A program made the translations under genes and the position numbers. A DNA stretch of 64,000 nucleotides from Methylobacterium sp. WSM2598 (GTDB lineage: Bacteria; Pseudomonadota; Alphaproteobacteria; Rhizobiales; Beijerinckiaceae), in the NCBI RefSeq assembly GCF_000379105.1, contig NZ_KB900609.1, positions 5,158,438-5,222,437 on the forward strand, in the 5' to 3' direction. The first letter of the stretch is position 1. Each line of letters begins with the position of its first letter. Positions 17,839 to 26,488 of the stretch are shown one piece after another. The notes beneath the pieces were generated by a model. The model saw nothing but the letters and a program-made list of their open reading frames with translations, made no database searches and was not told where the DNA came from.

Positions 17839-18247
17839 GCGCTACGACACCAAGATCGCCATCGCGGTCCGGGATGACCTCGCATCCTGGCAGAAGCTCA
17901 ACGTCACGGCCTTCCTCGCGGGGGGCCTGGTCGGGGCCCATCCCGACCTCCCCGGGGAACCCTACCGGGACGGGTCGGGCCGGGTCTACGGGCCGCTGGT
18001 GCGCCAGCCGATCCTGATCTTCGCCGGATCGGGCGAGGCGCTGGCCCGGGCCCTGGCCCGGGCGCGCGAGCGGGAGCTGCCCTGCTGCCTCTACACCCGC
18101 GACCTCTTCGCCACCGGCAACGACGCCGACAACCGGGCCGCGGTGGCGCGGGTGGCGACGGAGGATCTCGACCTCGTCGGCCTCGCCCTGCACGCGGACC
18201 GCAAGGCCGTCGACAAGGTGATGAGGGACATGGTCCTGCATCCCTGA
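17837..18247 (+). CDS. DUF2000 family protein
   Basis: 136 aa; begins MRYDTKIAIAVRDDLASWQKLNV and ends GLALHADRKAVDKVMRDMVL, typical of DUF2000 (peptidyl-tRNA hydrolase-like fold). Biochemical role unknown. It is divergent from the AraC regulator with overlapping start codons. No clear ribosome site precedes the ATG. Confidence 0.8.
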   Translation: MRYDTKIAIAVRDDLASWQKLNVTAFLAGGLVGAHPDLPGEPYRDGSGRVYGPLVRQPILIFAGSGEALARALARARERELPCCLYTRDLFATGNDADNRAAVARVATEDLDLVGLALHADRKAVDKVMRDMVLHP

Positions 18248-18381
18248 CGAGGCGCGGCCCCGCGCCCGGGCGCCGTCCCCGCCTCGCGGGGCGCGGGCCC
18301 GCTTCCGGTCGCGGCTCCCTCGCCCCCGGAACCTTCCGGGCCCGCGCCGGGCCCGACCGCGGCCCCGGAGCCCCGTCCCGG

Positions 18382-20067
18382 TCAGGCGGCCCTGACCTTC
18401 GCCAGGAACTCGGCGACCTCGCCGCGGAGGACCTCCGACTGGCGCGCCAGGTCGCGCGCCGCGCCCAGCACCTGCGTGGCGGCCGCGCTGGTCTGGCCCG
18501 CGCCGTCCCGCACCCCCGACATGGTCGTCGTGACCTGCTCGGTGCCGCGGGCGGCCTCCTGCACGTTGCGGGTGATTTCCTGGACGGCGCTGCCCTGCTC
18601 CTCGACGGCGGCCGAGATCCCGGCCGCGTAGGCCGAGATCTCCTCGATGACGCGGCCGATCTCCTGGATATCCGCGACCATGCCGCGGGTCGCGCCCTGG
18701 ATGTCCCCGATCCGGGCGCCGATCTCGTCCGTCGCCTTCCCGGTCTGGTTGGCGAGTTCCTTGACCTCAGCGGCGACGACCGCGAATCCCCGGCCCGCCT
18801 CGCCGGCCCGCGCCGCCTCGATCGTGGCGTTGAGCGCGAGCAGGTTCGTCTGGCCGGCGATCCCGGAGATCAGCGACACGAAGGTTCCGATGCGCTCGGC
18901 GGTCTCGGTCAGGTGCTTGGCGGTGGCGTCCGCCCGCTTGGCATTCTCGACCGCCCGATCGGCGATCCGCGCGGATTGGGTGACCTGGTGGACGATCTCC
19001 TGGATCGAGACCGACATCTCCTCGCTCGCCGCCGCGACGGTCTGCACGTTCGTGGACGTCACGCCCGCGGCCCCCGCCACCGTCGCCGAGCGCCGGGTGG
19101 TGTCGTCCGCCACCGCCATCATGGATTGCGCCGTCGCCTCCATCTCGCTGGCCGCGCCGGCCAGCCCGGCCGTGAGGGTGGAGACGGCGCGATCGAAACT
19201 CTGGGTCAGCGCGTCGAGGGTGCGGGCCCGGCGCGTGCGCGCCTCGTCCTCGGCGGCCTGGGCGGCGGCGAGGCGCTCGGCCTCGATCGCGTTCCGCTTG
19301 AACACCTCGACGGCCGCCGCCATGGCGCCGACCTCGTCGCGCCGCGCGAGGCCGGGGACGGGCACCGTCCTGTCGCCCTCCGCCAGTCGCCGCATGGCCG
19401 CCGTCAGATCCTGGATCGGCCGCGCGAGCGTGCGGACGACGGCGAGCGACAGGAGGCCGGGAAGCACGAGGCCGAGGACGACCCCGCCGAGAGTGACGGC
19501 GTAGCCGAGACGGAAGCTGGTCTGCTGCTCGCCCGCGCGGACGCTCATCAGGTCCGTCTCGGCCCGCTCGATCTCGGCCACCTTGGCGCGGATCCGGTCC
19601 ATCGCGGCCTTGCCCGCCCCGGAGCCGACCGAGGCCCGCGCCTCGTCGCGCGTGGACGGCTCCGACGTCAGGGCGATCTCGCGCTCGGCGATCTCGCGGC
19701 TCCAGGCCTGAACCAGCCGGTCGAGCTCCCCGAGCCGCGCCTGCTGGGCGGGATTGTCGGAGGTCAGGGACTTCGCCTTGTCGAAGGCCGCCCCGTAGGC
19801 CCTCCTGCCCGCCTGATAGGGTTCGAGGAACTTGGTGTCGGCCGTGATGATGTAGCCGCGAATGCCGGTTTCCTGGTCGACCATCGCGGCCGTCAGGTCG
19901 GTGGTGGCGCCGAGAACGTCGTAGGTGTGCTGGGTCCAGCCGACCTTCTGCTCGATCGACGAGAACTGAAGATAGCACGCCGCGCTGGCGGCCAGGGTGA
20001 CGAGGGCCAGCAACGCGAAAGCGGCGGACAATTTTCCGCTCACGCCGAGGGACCGGGTCGTGCGCAT
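18382..20067 (-). CDS. Methyl-accepting chemotaxis protein with CHASE3 sensor
   Basis: 561 aa chemoreceptor. TM1 is about 12-32, then a CHASE3-type helical sensor (about 35-175; DQETGIRGYIITADTKFLEPY is the hallmark), TM2 about 186-208, HAMP (RTLARPIQDLTAAMRRLAEGD) and the signalling hairpin with QTNLLALNATIEAARAGEAG. CHASE3 ligands are unknown. It is unrelated in its sensor to the receptor at 3772-5769, but the cytoplasmic tip is nearly identical. No che operon is nearby. Confidence 0.92.
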   Translation of the reverse strand: MRTTRSLGVSGKLSAAFALLALVTLAASAACYLQFSSIEQKVGWTQHTYDVLGATTDLTAAMVDQETGIRGYIITADTKFLEPYQAGRRAYGAAFDKAKSLTSDNPAQQARLGELDRLVQAWSREIAEREIALTSEPSTRDEARASVGSGAGKAAMDRIRAKVAEIERAETDLMSVRAGEQQTSFRLGYAVTLGGVVLGLVLPGLLSLAVVRTLARPIQDLTAAMRRLAEGDRTVPVPGLARRDEVGAMAAAVEVFKRNAIEAERLAAAQAAEDEARTRRARTLDALTQSFDRAVSTLTAGLAGAASEMEATAQSMMAVADDTTRRSATVAGAAGVTSTNVQTVAAASEEMSVSIQEIVHQVTQSARIADRAVENAKRADATAKHLTETAERIGTFVSLISGIAGQTNLLALNATIEAARAGEAGRGFAVVAAEVKELANQTGKATDEIGARIGDIQGATRGMVADIQEIGRVIEEISAYAAGISAAVEEQGSAVQEITRNVQEAARGTEQVTTTMSGVRDGAGQTSAAATQVLGAARDLARQSEVLRGEVAEFLAKVRAA

Positions 20068-20375
20068 CTGCGATCTCCTGTCGGTGCTCCGACATGGATC
20101 GGCCGCGCCGCGGGCGCCCTGGCGGGCGGCGGCTGCGGATCCGGTCTCGGAGCGTGGGCCCTACTCCTCCGTCAGAATCTTTAACAAAGGCCGAATTTGA
20201 CCAGTCTATCGTCAGATTCAGTGATTAAGCCTTTCGGTTGTATCGGCTCTCAGAGTGGGATGACAAATGTAACGCTGCAATCAGCGGATGGCCCCGCATG
20301 CGCGGGTCGGCTCGACTGATTCGACCGTGGGGCAGGCGGCCCATCCCGCATCCGCCGGGGGGCGGCCGCCGGACC
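20068..20375. other. Region between chemoreceptor and HxlR gene, no gene seen
   Basis: Holds a relatively AT-rich island (about 20168-20280) likely to carry the chemoreceptor promoter on the minus strand. No open frame with a ribosome site was found. Confidence 0.4.
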
Positions 20376-20849
20376 TCAGCCCGCCCCCGCATCGTCGCCC
20401 GCGTCGAAGCGCGCGCGGGCGGCGCGGATCGCCGCGTGGCGCTCCTCGGCCCAGGCGACCAGCCCGGCGAGCGGCTCCAGCAGCGATTCCCCCAGCGGCG
20501 TGAGCCGGTACTCGACGCTCGGCGGCTTCGTCGGGAAGACGGTCCGCGTCGCGAGACCGTCCCGCTCCAGGTGGCGCAGGGTCTGGGTCAGCATGCGCTT
20601 GGAGATGTCCGGCACCGCCCGGCCGAGCGCGCCGAAGCGGCGCGGCCCTTCGGCGAGCGCGATCAGGATCAGGCTCGTCCACTTGTCGCCGACGCGGTCG
20701 AGCACGTCCCGCACCGGGCAGGAGGCGGGGTCCGGGGAAGCGGGATCTTGGGAGGCGGGATCTTGGGAGGCGGGATCTTGGGAAGCGGGATCTTGGGCGG
20801 CGCGCCGCCAGCCCGCGAAGGCCCGCGCGAGGTCGGCCCGGGCGCTCAC
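20376..20849 (-). CDS. HxlR-family regulator (YtfH-like) with QDPAS repeat
   Basis: 157 aa winged-helix repressor starting at GTG 20849 (GAGG seven bases upstream). Core: SCPVRDVLDRVGDKWTSLIL, then FGALGRAVPDISKRMLTQTLRHLERDGL, typical of HxlR proteins. The N-terminus before the core holds about five tandem QDPAS-type pentapeptides. It is divergent from the QorB-like gene, the same arrangement as E. coli ytfH-ytfG, so it probably represses that gene in response to reactive electrophiles or quinones. Confidence 0.88.
   Translation of the reverse strand: MSARADLARAFAGWRRAAQDPASQDPASQDPASQDPASPDPASCPVRDVLDRVGDKWTSLILIALAEGPRRFGALGRAVPDISKRMLTQTLRHLERDGLATRTVFPTKPPSVEYRLTPLGESLLEPLAGLVAWAEERHAAIRAARARFDAGDDAGAG
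20721..20795. repeat. 15-bp in-frame minisatellite in hxlR gene (5 units)
   Basis: Five units of GGAGGCGGGATCTTG type (three variants), encoding QDPAS on the minus strand. Copy changes would keep the frame. Confidence 0.9.
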
Positions 20850-20904
20850 GCGGTTCCCTCGCGGTCACCCGGTCCCATGAAAGTGCCTCCTTCCGCGCGT
20901 CAAC

Positions 20905-20939
20905 GGTCTCGCATAGGTACCATGGACCACAGCGAGACC
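20905..20939. promoter_or_regulatory. Inverted repeat in HxlR-QorB intergenic region
   Basis: Perfect 8-bp arms GGTCTCGC / GCGAGACC separated by 19 bases, inside the 107-base spacer between the divergent starts. The spacing suits a dimeric winged-helix repressor; a candidate HxlR operator. Confidence 0.5.
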
Positions 20940-20956
20940 ATAGGCGGGACGACCTC

Positions 20957-21853
20957 ATGTCGGCGCACGCGACCCATCGCCTCTTCGTCACCGGCGCCAG
21001 CGGCCAGCTCGGCACCCTGGTGATCGACGCCCTGCTGGCGCGGCTCGCGCCGGAGCGCGTCGTCGCCGGGATGCGCCGGCCCGACGGCGAGGCCGGCGCG
21101 CGGCTGTCGGCCCGCGGCGTCGCCGTGCGGGAGGCCGATTACGACCGGCCCGAGACCCTGGCGGCGGCCTTCGCGGGGATCGACCGGCTGCTCCTGATCT
21201 CGTCGAGCGAGATCGGCAGGCGGGAGGCGCAGCACCGGGCGGTGATCGCGGCCGCGCGGGCGGCGGGGATCGGCCTCGTCGCCTACACGAGCGTGCTGCG
21301 GGCCGACACCTCCCCGCTCGCCCTCGCCGGGGAGCACCGGCGGACCGAGGCGGCCCTCGCCGAATCCGGCCTGCCCTGCGTGATCCTGCGCAATGGCTGG
21401 TACACGGAGAACTACGCGGCCTCGATCCCCGCGGCCCTCGCCGAGGGCGCGCTGCTGGGGGCGGCCGGGGAGGGGCGCATCGCCTCGGCGGCGCGGGCGG
21501 ATTACGCCGAGGCCGCCGCCGCGGTGCTGAGCGCCGCGGACCCGGCCGGCGGCGCCGACGCGCCCCGCATCCACGAACTCGCCGGCGACGGCGCCTACAC
21601 GCTCGCGGAGTTCGCCGCCGAGATCGCCCGGCAGGCGCGGCGTCCCGTCGCCTACCGGGACCTGACGGAGGCCGCGTTCAAGGACGCCCTGCTCGGGGCC
21701 GGGCTGCCGGAGCCGGTCGCGGCGCTGCTGGCCCAGTCGGACGCGGCGGCCGCGCGGGGCGCGCTCTTCGACGACGGACGGGCGCTCAGCCGGCTCATCG
21801 GCCGGCCGACGACGCCCGCCGCCGTCACGGTCGCCGCAGCGCTGCGGCGTTGA
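20957..21853 (+). CDS. NmrA-like NAD(P)H:quinone oxidoreductase (QorB/YtfG type)
   Basis: 298 aa Rossmann protein: nucleotide loop FVTGASGQLGTLVIDALLAR, GMRRPDGEA, LLLISSSEIGRR, and LRNGWYTENY, matching the QOR2 (YtfG) group that reduces quinones with NADPH. It is divergent from the HxlR regulator. Its last 29 bases overlap the 3' end of the convergent SulP gene. Confidence 0.85.
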   Translation: MSAHATHRLFVTGASGQLGTLVIDALLARLAPERVVAGMRRPDGEAGARLSARGVAVREADYDRPETLAAAFAGIDRLLLISSSEIGRREAQHRAVIAAARAAGIGLVAYTSVLRADTSPLALAGEHRRTEAALAESGLPCVILRNGWYTENYAASIPAALAEGALLGAAGEGRIASAARADYAEAAAAVLSAADPAGGADAPRIHELAGDGAYTLAEFAAEIARQARRPVAYRDLTEAAFKDALLGAGLPEPVAALLAQSDAAAARGALFDDGRALSRLIGRPTTPAAVTVAAALRR

Positions 21854-23567
21854 CGGACGCGGCCTCCGGCAGCTCGGGATCCGGCCCCCGGGCGGCGGTG
21901 AGCGCCTCGGCGACGTTGGCGCGGAACCGCACCGCGGGCGGCCGCACCCCGTGGCTGAGCAGCATCCGCCGGATCGGCGGGCTCGCCCCCGCGACGAGGA
22001 CGCTCGCCCCGTGCCGCTCGGCCTTGCGGGCGAAGGCCTCGATCGTGGCGGCGGCCGTCGAGTCGAGCAGCGGCACCTCCGAGAGGTCGATCACGGTGGC
22101 GCGCGGCCGCTCGCCGAGGCGGTCGAGGGCGGCGCCCACCGCGGCCGCGGAGCCGAAGAAGAAGGCGCCGGAGATCCGGTAGACGATCACGTCCGGATCG
22201 CTGGCGAGCCCGGCATCGTAGGGGGTGCGGGGCACCGCGGAATCGGCCGCGTCCTCGGCCACCAGGGGCAGGCGGCGCTCCACGTCCACGGCCTGCGCCA
22301 TCCGGTGCAGGAACAGCAGCGCCCCGAGGCCGAAGCCGACCAGGATGCCCTCGGTCAGGTCGCGGAACACCACCAGCGCGAAGGTGGCGGCGAGCACCAG
22401 CGCGTCGCCCCGCGAGGCGCGCAGGAGCGCCGCGACCGCGTGCTTCTCGGCCATGTTCCAGGCGACCACCGCCAGCACGGCGGCGAGGGCCGGCAGCGGG
22501 ATGAAGCGGGCGAGCGGCGCGGCCACTAGCATGAAGAGCAGCAGGAACACCGCGTGCAGCATGCCCGAGACCGGGCCGCGCGCCCCCGCGCGCACGTTGG
22601 TGGCGGTGCGCGCGATGGTGCCGGTGACGCAGAGGCCGCCGAACAGGGCCGAGGCGACGTTGGCCGCCCCCTGCGCGACGAGTTCGCAATTCGAGCGGTG
22701 GCGCCGTCCGCTCATCGAATCCGCCACCACCGCCGAGAGCAGGCTCTCGATCCCGCCCAGCAGCGCGAAGGAGAGGGCGGAGGGCAGCATCTCGGCGACC
22801 TTCGCGGGCGAGAGGTCGGGGAGGGCGGGGGCCGGCAGCATCTGCGGGATGCCGCCGAAGCGGCTGCCGATCGTCTCCACCGGCAGGCCGGCGAGCCAGG
22901 CGAGCAGGGAGGCGGCGCAGGCCGCGATCAGGAAGCCCGGCCAGTGCGGGCGCAGGCGGCGCAGGCCCAGGATGATCGCGACGCTGAGCCCCGCGACGGC
23001 GAGCGCCGCGCCGTTGACGGTCGGCAGCGCGGCGGCGAGCGCGGCCAGTTTGGGGAGGATCGGCCCGGGCTCCCGGCCGGGCAGCGTCAGCCCGAGCAGG
23101 TCCTTGACCTGGGCGGCGAAGATGATGACCGCGATGCCCGCCGTGAACCCGACCGTGACCGGGTAGGGGATGTACTTGATGAAGGTGCCGAGCCGCAGGA
23201 AGCCGATGGCGAGCAGGATCAGCCCGGAGAGCAGGGTGGCGGTGAGGAGCCCGTCGATCCCGTGCGCCTCGACGGTGGCGGCGACCAGCACGATGAAGGC
23301 CCCGGCCGGCCCGCCGATCTGGAAGCGGCTGCCGCCCAGCGCCGAGACCGCGAAGCCGCCGACGATCGCGGCGATCAGGCCCCGGTCCGGCGTGACGCCC
23401 GACGCGATCGCGATCGCCATCGAGAGCGGCAGCGCCACGATCGCCACCGTGAGCCCCGCGAGCGCGTCCGCCCGCAGGTCGGCGAGGCCGTAGCGCTCGC
23501 GCAGCACCGTCACCAGCTTGGGCGTGTAGAGGTCGGCGAAGCTCGCCGCACTGCGCTCGGCACTCAT
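21825..23567 (-). CDS. SulP-family anion transporter with STAS domain
   Basis: 580 aa from ATG 23567. The N-terminal transporter core begins LRADALAGLTVAIVALPLSMAIAIASG, about 10-12 membrane segments run to about residue 420, and a C-terminal STAS domain (about 450-560: ATVIDLSEVPLLDSTAAATIEAF) follows. It may carry sulfate, bicarbonate or dicarboxylate; no carbonic anhydrase is fused, so the substrate is open. It is co-oriented with the small XRE regulator 32 bases upstream, probably one operon. Confidence 0.9.
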   Translation of the reverse strand: MSAERSAASFADLYTPKLVTVLRERYGLADLRADALAGLTVAIVALPLSMAIAIASGVTPDRGLIAAIVGGFAVSALGGSRFQIGGPAGAFIVLVAATVEAHGIDGLLTATLLSGLILLAIGFLRLGTFIKYIPYPVTVGFTAGIAVIIFAAQVKDLLGLTLPGREPGPILPKLAALAAALPTVNGAALAVAGLSVAIILGLRRLRPHWPGFLIAACAASLLAWLAGLPVETIGSRFGGIPQMLPAPALPDLSPAKVAEMLPSALSFALLGGIESLLSAVVADSMSGRRHRSNCELVAQGAANVASALFGGLCVTGTIARTATNVRAGARGPVSGMLHAVFLLLFMLVAAPLARFIPLPALAAVLAVVAWNMAEKHAVAALLRASRGDALVLAATFALVVFRDLTEGILVGFGLGALLFLHRMAQAVDVERRLPLVAEDAADSAVPRTPYDAGLASDPDVIVYRISGAFFFGSAAAVGAALDRLGERPRATVIDLSEVPLLDSTAAATIEAFARKAERHGASVLVAGASPPIRRMLLSHGVRPPAVRFRANVAEALTAARGPDPELPEAASVNAAALRRP

Positions 23568-23599
23568 GATGCTGGCCCCGTCCCCCGTCCCGGCGGCGC

Positions 23600-23857
23600 T
23601 CAGCGCGGGGCCGGCCGGGCGAGGCGCACGCCGCGCCCTCCCTCCCGGCTCACCGCGTTGTCGCCGATCAGCTCGACGCCGGCTTGATTGAGCGCCTCGA
23701 CCACCTTGGTGAGGGTGTCGACGACGCCCCGCACGTTGCCCTCGCTCGCCTCCATCCGCTGGATCGTCGGCAGCGACACGCCCGCCAGCTCGGCGAGCTG
23801 GCGCTGGTCGATGCCGAGCAGGGCCCGGGCGGCGCGCATCTGTGCGGCGGTGATCAT
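23600..23857 (-). CDS. XRE-family HTH regulator
   Basis: 85 aa from the ATG at 23857 with AAGGAG upstream. The HTH is LLGIDQRQLAELAGVSLPTIQRMEASEG (about 15-42); the rest resembles the small regulators found beside sulP genes in rhizobia. Probably regulates its own operon with sulP; a 12-bp inverted repeat lies 35 bases upstream. Confidence 0.85.
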   Translation of the reverse strand: MITAAQMRAARALLGIDQRQLAELAGVSLPTIQRMEASEGNVRGVVDTLTKVVEALNQAGVELIGDNAVSREGGRGVRLARPAPR

Positions 23858-23891
23858 GCCGGCTCCTTCGTGGCACAGCGGTATCATACCG

Positions 23892-23920
23892 GATGATTGA
23901 TGTACAGAACATCAATCATC
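23892..23920. promoter_or_regulatory. 12-bp inverted repeat upstream of xre-sulP
   Basis: Perfect arms GATGATTGATGT / ACATCAATCATC with spacer ACAGA, AT-rich in a GC-rich setting. It overlaps the last codons of the phosphoesterase gene. Likely operator of the XRE regulator; as RNA it could also be a hairpin, but there is no T-run. Confidence 0.6.
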
Positions 23921-24508
23921 ACGGTTCAGGGATAAGTCCCGGCGGCTGCCGGGCTCCACCCCGGCATCGCGCCGCAGCTCGTCGGGAACGAGCGTGGCGG
24001 CGCGCTGGCGGGCGACCAGGGCGGCGATGCCGACCGGGCGGTCGTCCCAGGCGTCGACGCCCACGTCGCAGGAGCGGGTCGTGTCGGGGATCGTCCCATG
24101 GGTGTGGCCGTAGAGGTGGCGGGTGCCGCGCCAGAGGCCGGGCCAGGCCCGGTGGGCGTAGTGGGCGAGGAAGAGCCGGCAGGCGCTCCCGTCCGCCGCG
24201 GGGAGGTTCAGCCGGTAGCTCTCGGTCGGCGGCTCGGCCCAGGGCAGGGTGAGCACGCGGTTGGTGTCGTGGTTGCCGCGCACCAGCCGCTTGACGCCGT
24301 TGAGCCGGGCGAAGATCTCGCGGCAGCGGGCGCGGCTCGCCCCGGCCGCGAAGTCGCCAAGGTGCCAGACCGCGTCCCCGGGCCCGATCACGGTATTCCA
24401 GTGCCGGATAAGGGTCTCGTCGTGCTCCTCGACGCTGGCGAAGCGGCGTCGCTGGCGCAGGATGCGGGCGTCGCCGAAATGGGTGTCGGCGGTGAAGTAG
24501 GTGGCCAT
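23912..24508 (-). CDS. Calcineurin-like metallophosphoesterase
   Basis: 198 aa from ATG 24508. Metal ligands: TADTHFGD, GDAVWHLGDF, VRGNHDTNR, and GHTHG near the C-terminus. Such small proteins often cut phosphodiesters; the substrate is unknown. It does not look coupled to the DNA ligase 11 kb away. Its 3' end contains half of the inverted repeat at 23892-23920. Confidence 0.82.
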   Translation of the reverse strand: MATYFTADTHFGDARILRQRRRFASVEEHDETLIRHWNTVIGPGDAVWHLGDFAAGASRARCREIFARLNGVKRLVRGNHDTNRVLTLPWAEPPTESYRLNLPAADGSACRLFLAHYAHRAWPGLWRGTRHLYGHTHGTIPDTTRSCDVGVDAWDDRPVGIAALVARQRAATLVPDELRRDAGVEPGSRRDLSLNRDD

Positions 24509-24624
24509 GCGGGTCCGGGCGGCGGGCGGCTGCGATCTCAGATAGGCGCGGCCGGCCCGCCTTGAATCGGCCACCCGTCGGCGCAGATCCCCCGCCTCAT
24601 CCCGCACGCGAAGGAGCCTCGTCC

Positions 24625-25611
24625 ATGAAGATGCGCAAGCTCGGGGCCGCCGGCCCGGAGGTCTCCGCCCTCGGCCTCGGCTGCATGGGCATGTCGGATT
24701 TCTACGCCGGCCGCGACGAGGCGGAGGCGGTGGCGACCCTGCACCGGGCGGTCGATCTCGGGGTCAATTTCCTCGACACGGCCGACATGTACGGGGTCGG
24801 GCGGAACGAGGAGCTGGTCGGGCGCGTGGTGCGCGAGCGCTCGGAATGGATCGTGGTCGCCACCAAGTTCGGCAATGTCCGCGGGGCGGATGGCAGCTTC
24901 CGGGGCATCTGCGGGCGGCCCGACTACGTGCGGCAGGCCTGCGAGGCGAGCCTGCGCCGCCTCGGCGTCGAGGTGATCGACCTCTACTACCAGCACCGGG
25001 TCGACCCGGACACGCCGATCGAGGACACGGTCGGGGCGATGGCGGCGCTGGTGCGGGAGGGCAAGGTGCGGCATCTCGGCCTGTCCGAGGCGGCGCCCGA
25101 CACGATCCGGCGCGCCCACGCCGTGCACCCGATCACGGCGCTGCAGACCGAGTATTCCCTGTGGAGCCGCGAGCCGGAGGAGGCGCTGCTGCCGCTCTGC
25201 CGGGAGCTCGGCATCGCCTTCGTGCCCTACAGCCCCCTCGGGCGCGGCTTCCTCACCGGGCGGATCCGCTCCCCGGACGACCTCGCGCCGGACGACCTGC
25301 GCCGCAACGCGCCGCGCTTCCAGGGCGAGAACTTCTCCAGGAACCTCGCCCTCGTCGGCGCGATCGAGGCGCTGGCGCGGGAGAAGGGCTGCACGCCCGC
25401 CCAGGTCGCCCTGGCCTGGGTGCTGGCGCAGGGCGAGGACATCGTGCCGATCCCCGGCACCAAGCGGCGGCGCTACCTGGAGGAGAATCTGGGCGCCCTC
25501 GACGTGGCGCTCGCGCCCGACGACCTCGCCCGCCTCGCCGCGGCGCTCCCGCCCGGCGCGGCCGCCGGGACGCGCTACCCGGCGGCGGGGATGCAGTCCG
25601 TCAACCGGTGA
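24625..25611 (+). CDS. Aldo/keto reductase
   Basis: 328 aa from ATG 24625 (AAGGAG upstream). TIM-barrel AKR motifs: GLGCMGMSDFY, catalytic DTADMYGVGRNEE, TKFG, DLYYQHRVDP, and NADPH motif VPIPGTKRRRYLEENL. Closest to the AKR13-like oxidoreductases acting on small aldehydes. Its last 11 bases overlap the convergent uronate dehydrogenase gene. Confidence 0.9.
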   Translation: MKMRKLGAAGPEVSALGLGCMGMSDFYAGRDEAEAVATLHRAVDLGVNFLDTADMYGVGRNEELVGRVVRERSEWIVVATKFGNVRGADGSFRGICGRPDYVRQACEASLRRLGVEVIDLYYQHRVDPDTPIEDTVGAMAALVREGKVRHLGLSEAAPDTIRRAHAVHPITALQTEYSLWSREPEEALLPLCRELGIAFVPYSPLGRGFLTGRIRSPDDLAPDDLRRNAPRFQGENFSRNLALVGAIEALAREKGCTPAQVALAWVLAQGEDIVPIPGTKRRRYLEENLGALDVALAPDDLARLAAALPPGAAAGTRYPAAGMQSVNR

Positions 25612-26488
25612 GCGGATCCGGGTCGGCGGGCCGATCCGGCTTCGGGACCGCGCCTTCGCGCGCCGGATCACCCCCCGAGGAGCGGTCCGGCCGCTCCGTC
25701 TCCGGGGTGTAGTCCATCGCCGCGAAGCTCCCGCCCTGGAACCGGCGCGCCACCGGGTCGCGCGGGTCGGCGCCGGCCAGGATCTCGCGCGCGAAGGCGT
25801 CCGCCGATTGCCGCGGCCGGTAGCCGATCGCCGCCGCGCCGGAATTGTCCCAGTAGCTGGCGCCGTTGTCCGACACCCCCCAGACCGCGAGGTAGCCCGG
25901 CACGGCCGCCGTGACCGCGCGAAGCACGAGCTCCGCGAGGTCGTCGAGGCCGAGCCAGGTCGCGAGGTGGCGCGGCTCGGTCGGGCGGGGCTGCGCCGTG
26001 CCGATGCGCAGCGCCACCCCCTCGATGCCGTGCTTGTCCCAGTACATCCGGCCCATCGCCTCGCCCCAGGCCTTGCTGAGCCCGTAGAACCCGTCCGGCC
26101 GGAACGGGGCCTCGGCCCCCAGCCGCGCCTCGACCGGGTGCATCCCGAAGGCGTGGTTCGAACTCGCGAACACCACCCTGCGCAGCCCGTGGCGGCGCGC
26201 GCCCTCGTAGACCGCGTGGAGCGCCACGAGGTTGTTCTCGATCACCTCCGGCAGCGGCCTCTCGACGCTGGTGCCCGCCATGTGGACCAGCACCTCGCTG
26301 CCCGACAGGAGACGGTCCACCGCCTCCGGGTCGCGCAGGTCGCCCGCCGCGATCGTCTCCTCCGCCGACAGGGGCTCCAGCGCGTCGAAGCCCGCGCCCG
26401 AGCGCAGCCGGTGCCCCGCCGCGAGGAGCCGCGGGCGCAGGGACCGCCCGATCTGCCCGCCCGCTCCCGAGAGCGCGATCCTCACCAT
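25601..26488 (-). CDS. udh: Uronate dehydrogenase-like NAD-dependent enzyme
   Basis: 295 aa SDR. N-terminal GAGGQIGRSLRPRL; VFASSNHAFGMHPVE; catalytic YGLSKAWGE; DGFYG; and YLAVWGVSDNGASYWDNS match the Agrobacterium/Pseudomonas Udh family, which oxidises glucuronate or galacturonate to the aldarolactone. A 25-30 residue charged tail extends past the family core. It overlaps the GntR gene by seven bases (co-translated) and faces the transporter and lactonase genes, which fits uronate oxidation. Confidence 0.82.
   Translation of the reverse strand: MVRIALSGAGGQIGRSLRPRLLAAGHRLRSGAGFDALEPLSAEETIAAGDLRDPEAVDRLLSGSEVLVHMAGTSVERPLPEVIENNLVALHAVYEGARRHGLRRVVFASSNHAFGMHPVEARLGAEAPFRPDGFYGLSKAWGEAMGRMYWDKHGIEGVALRIGTAQPRPTEPRHLATWLGLDDLAELVLRAVTAAVPGYLAVWGVSDNGASYWDNSGAAAIGYRPRQSADAFAREILAGADPRDPVARRFQGGSFAAMDYTPETERPDRSSGGDPAREGAVPKPDRPADPDPLTG

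Noticed and set aside
23912..24508. Phosphoesterase as the missing ligase-associated partner
   Set aside because: It is 11 kb away, next to unrelated genes, and no feature ties it to the ligase family.
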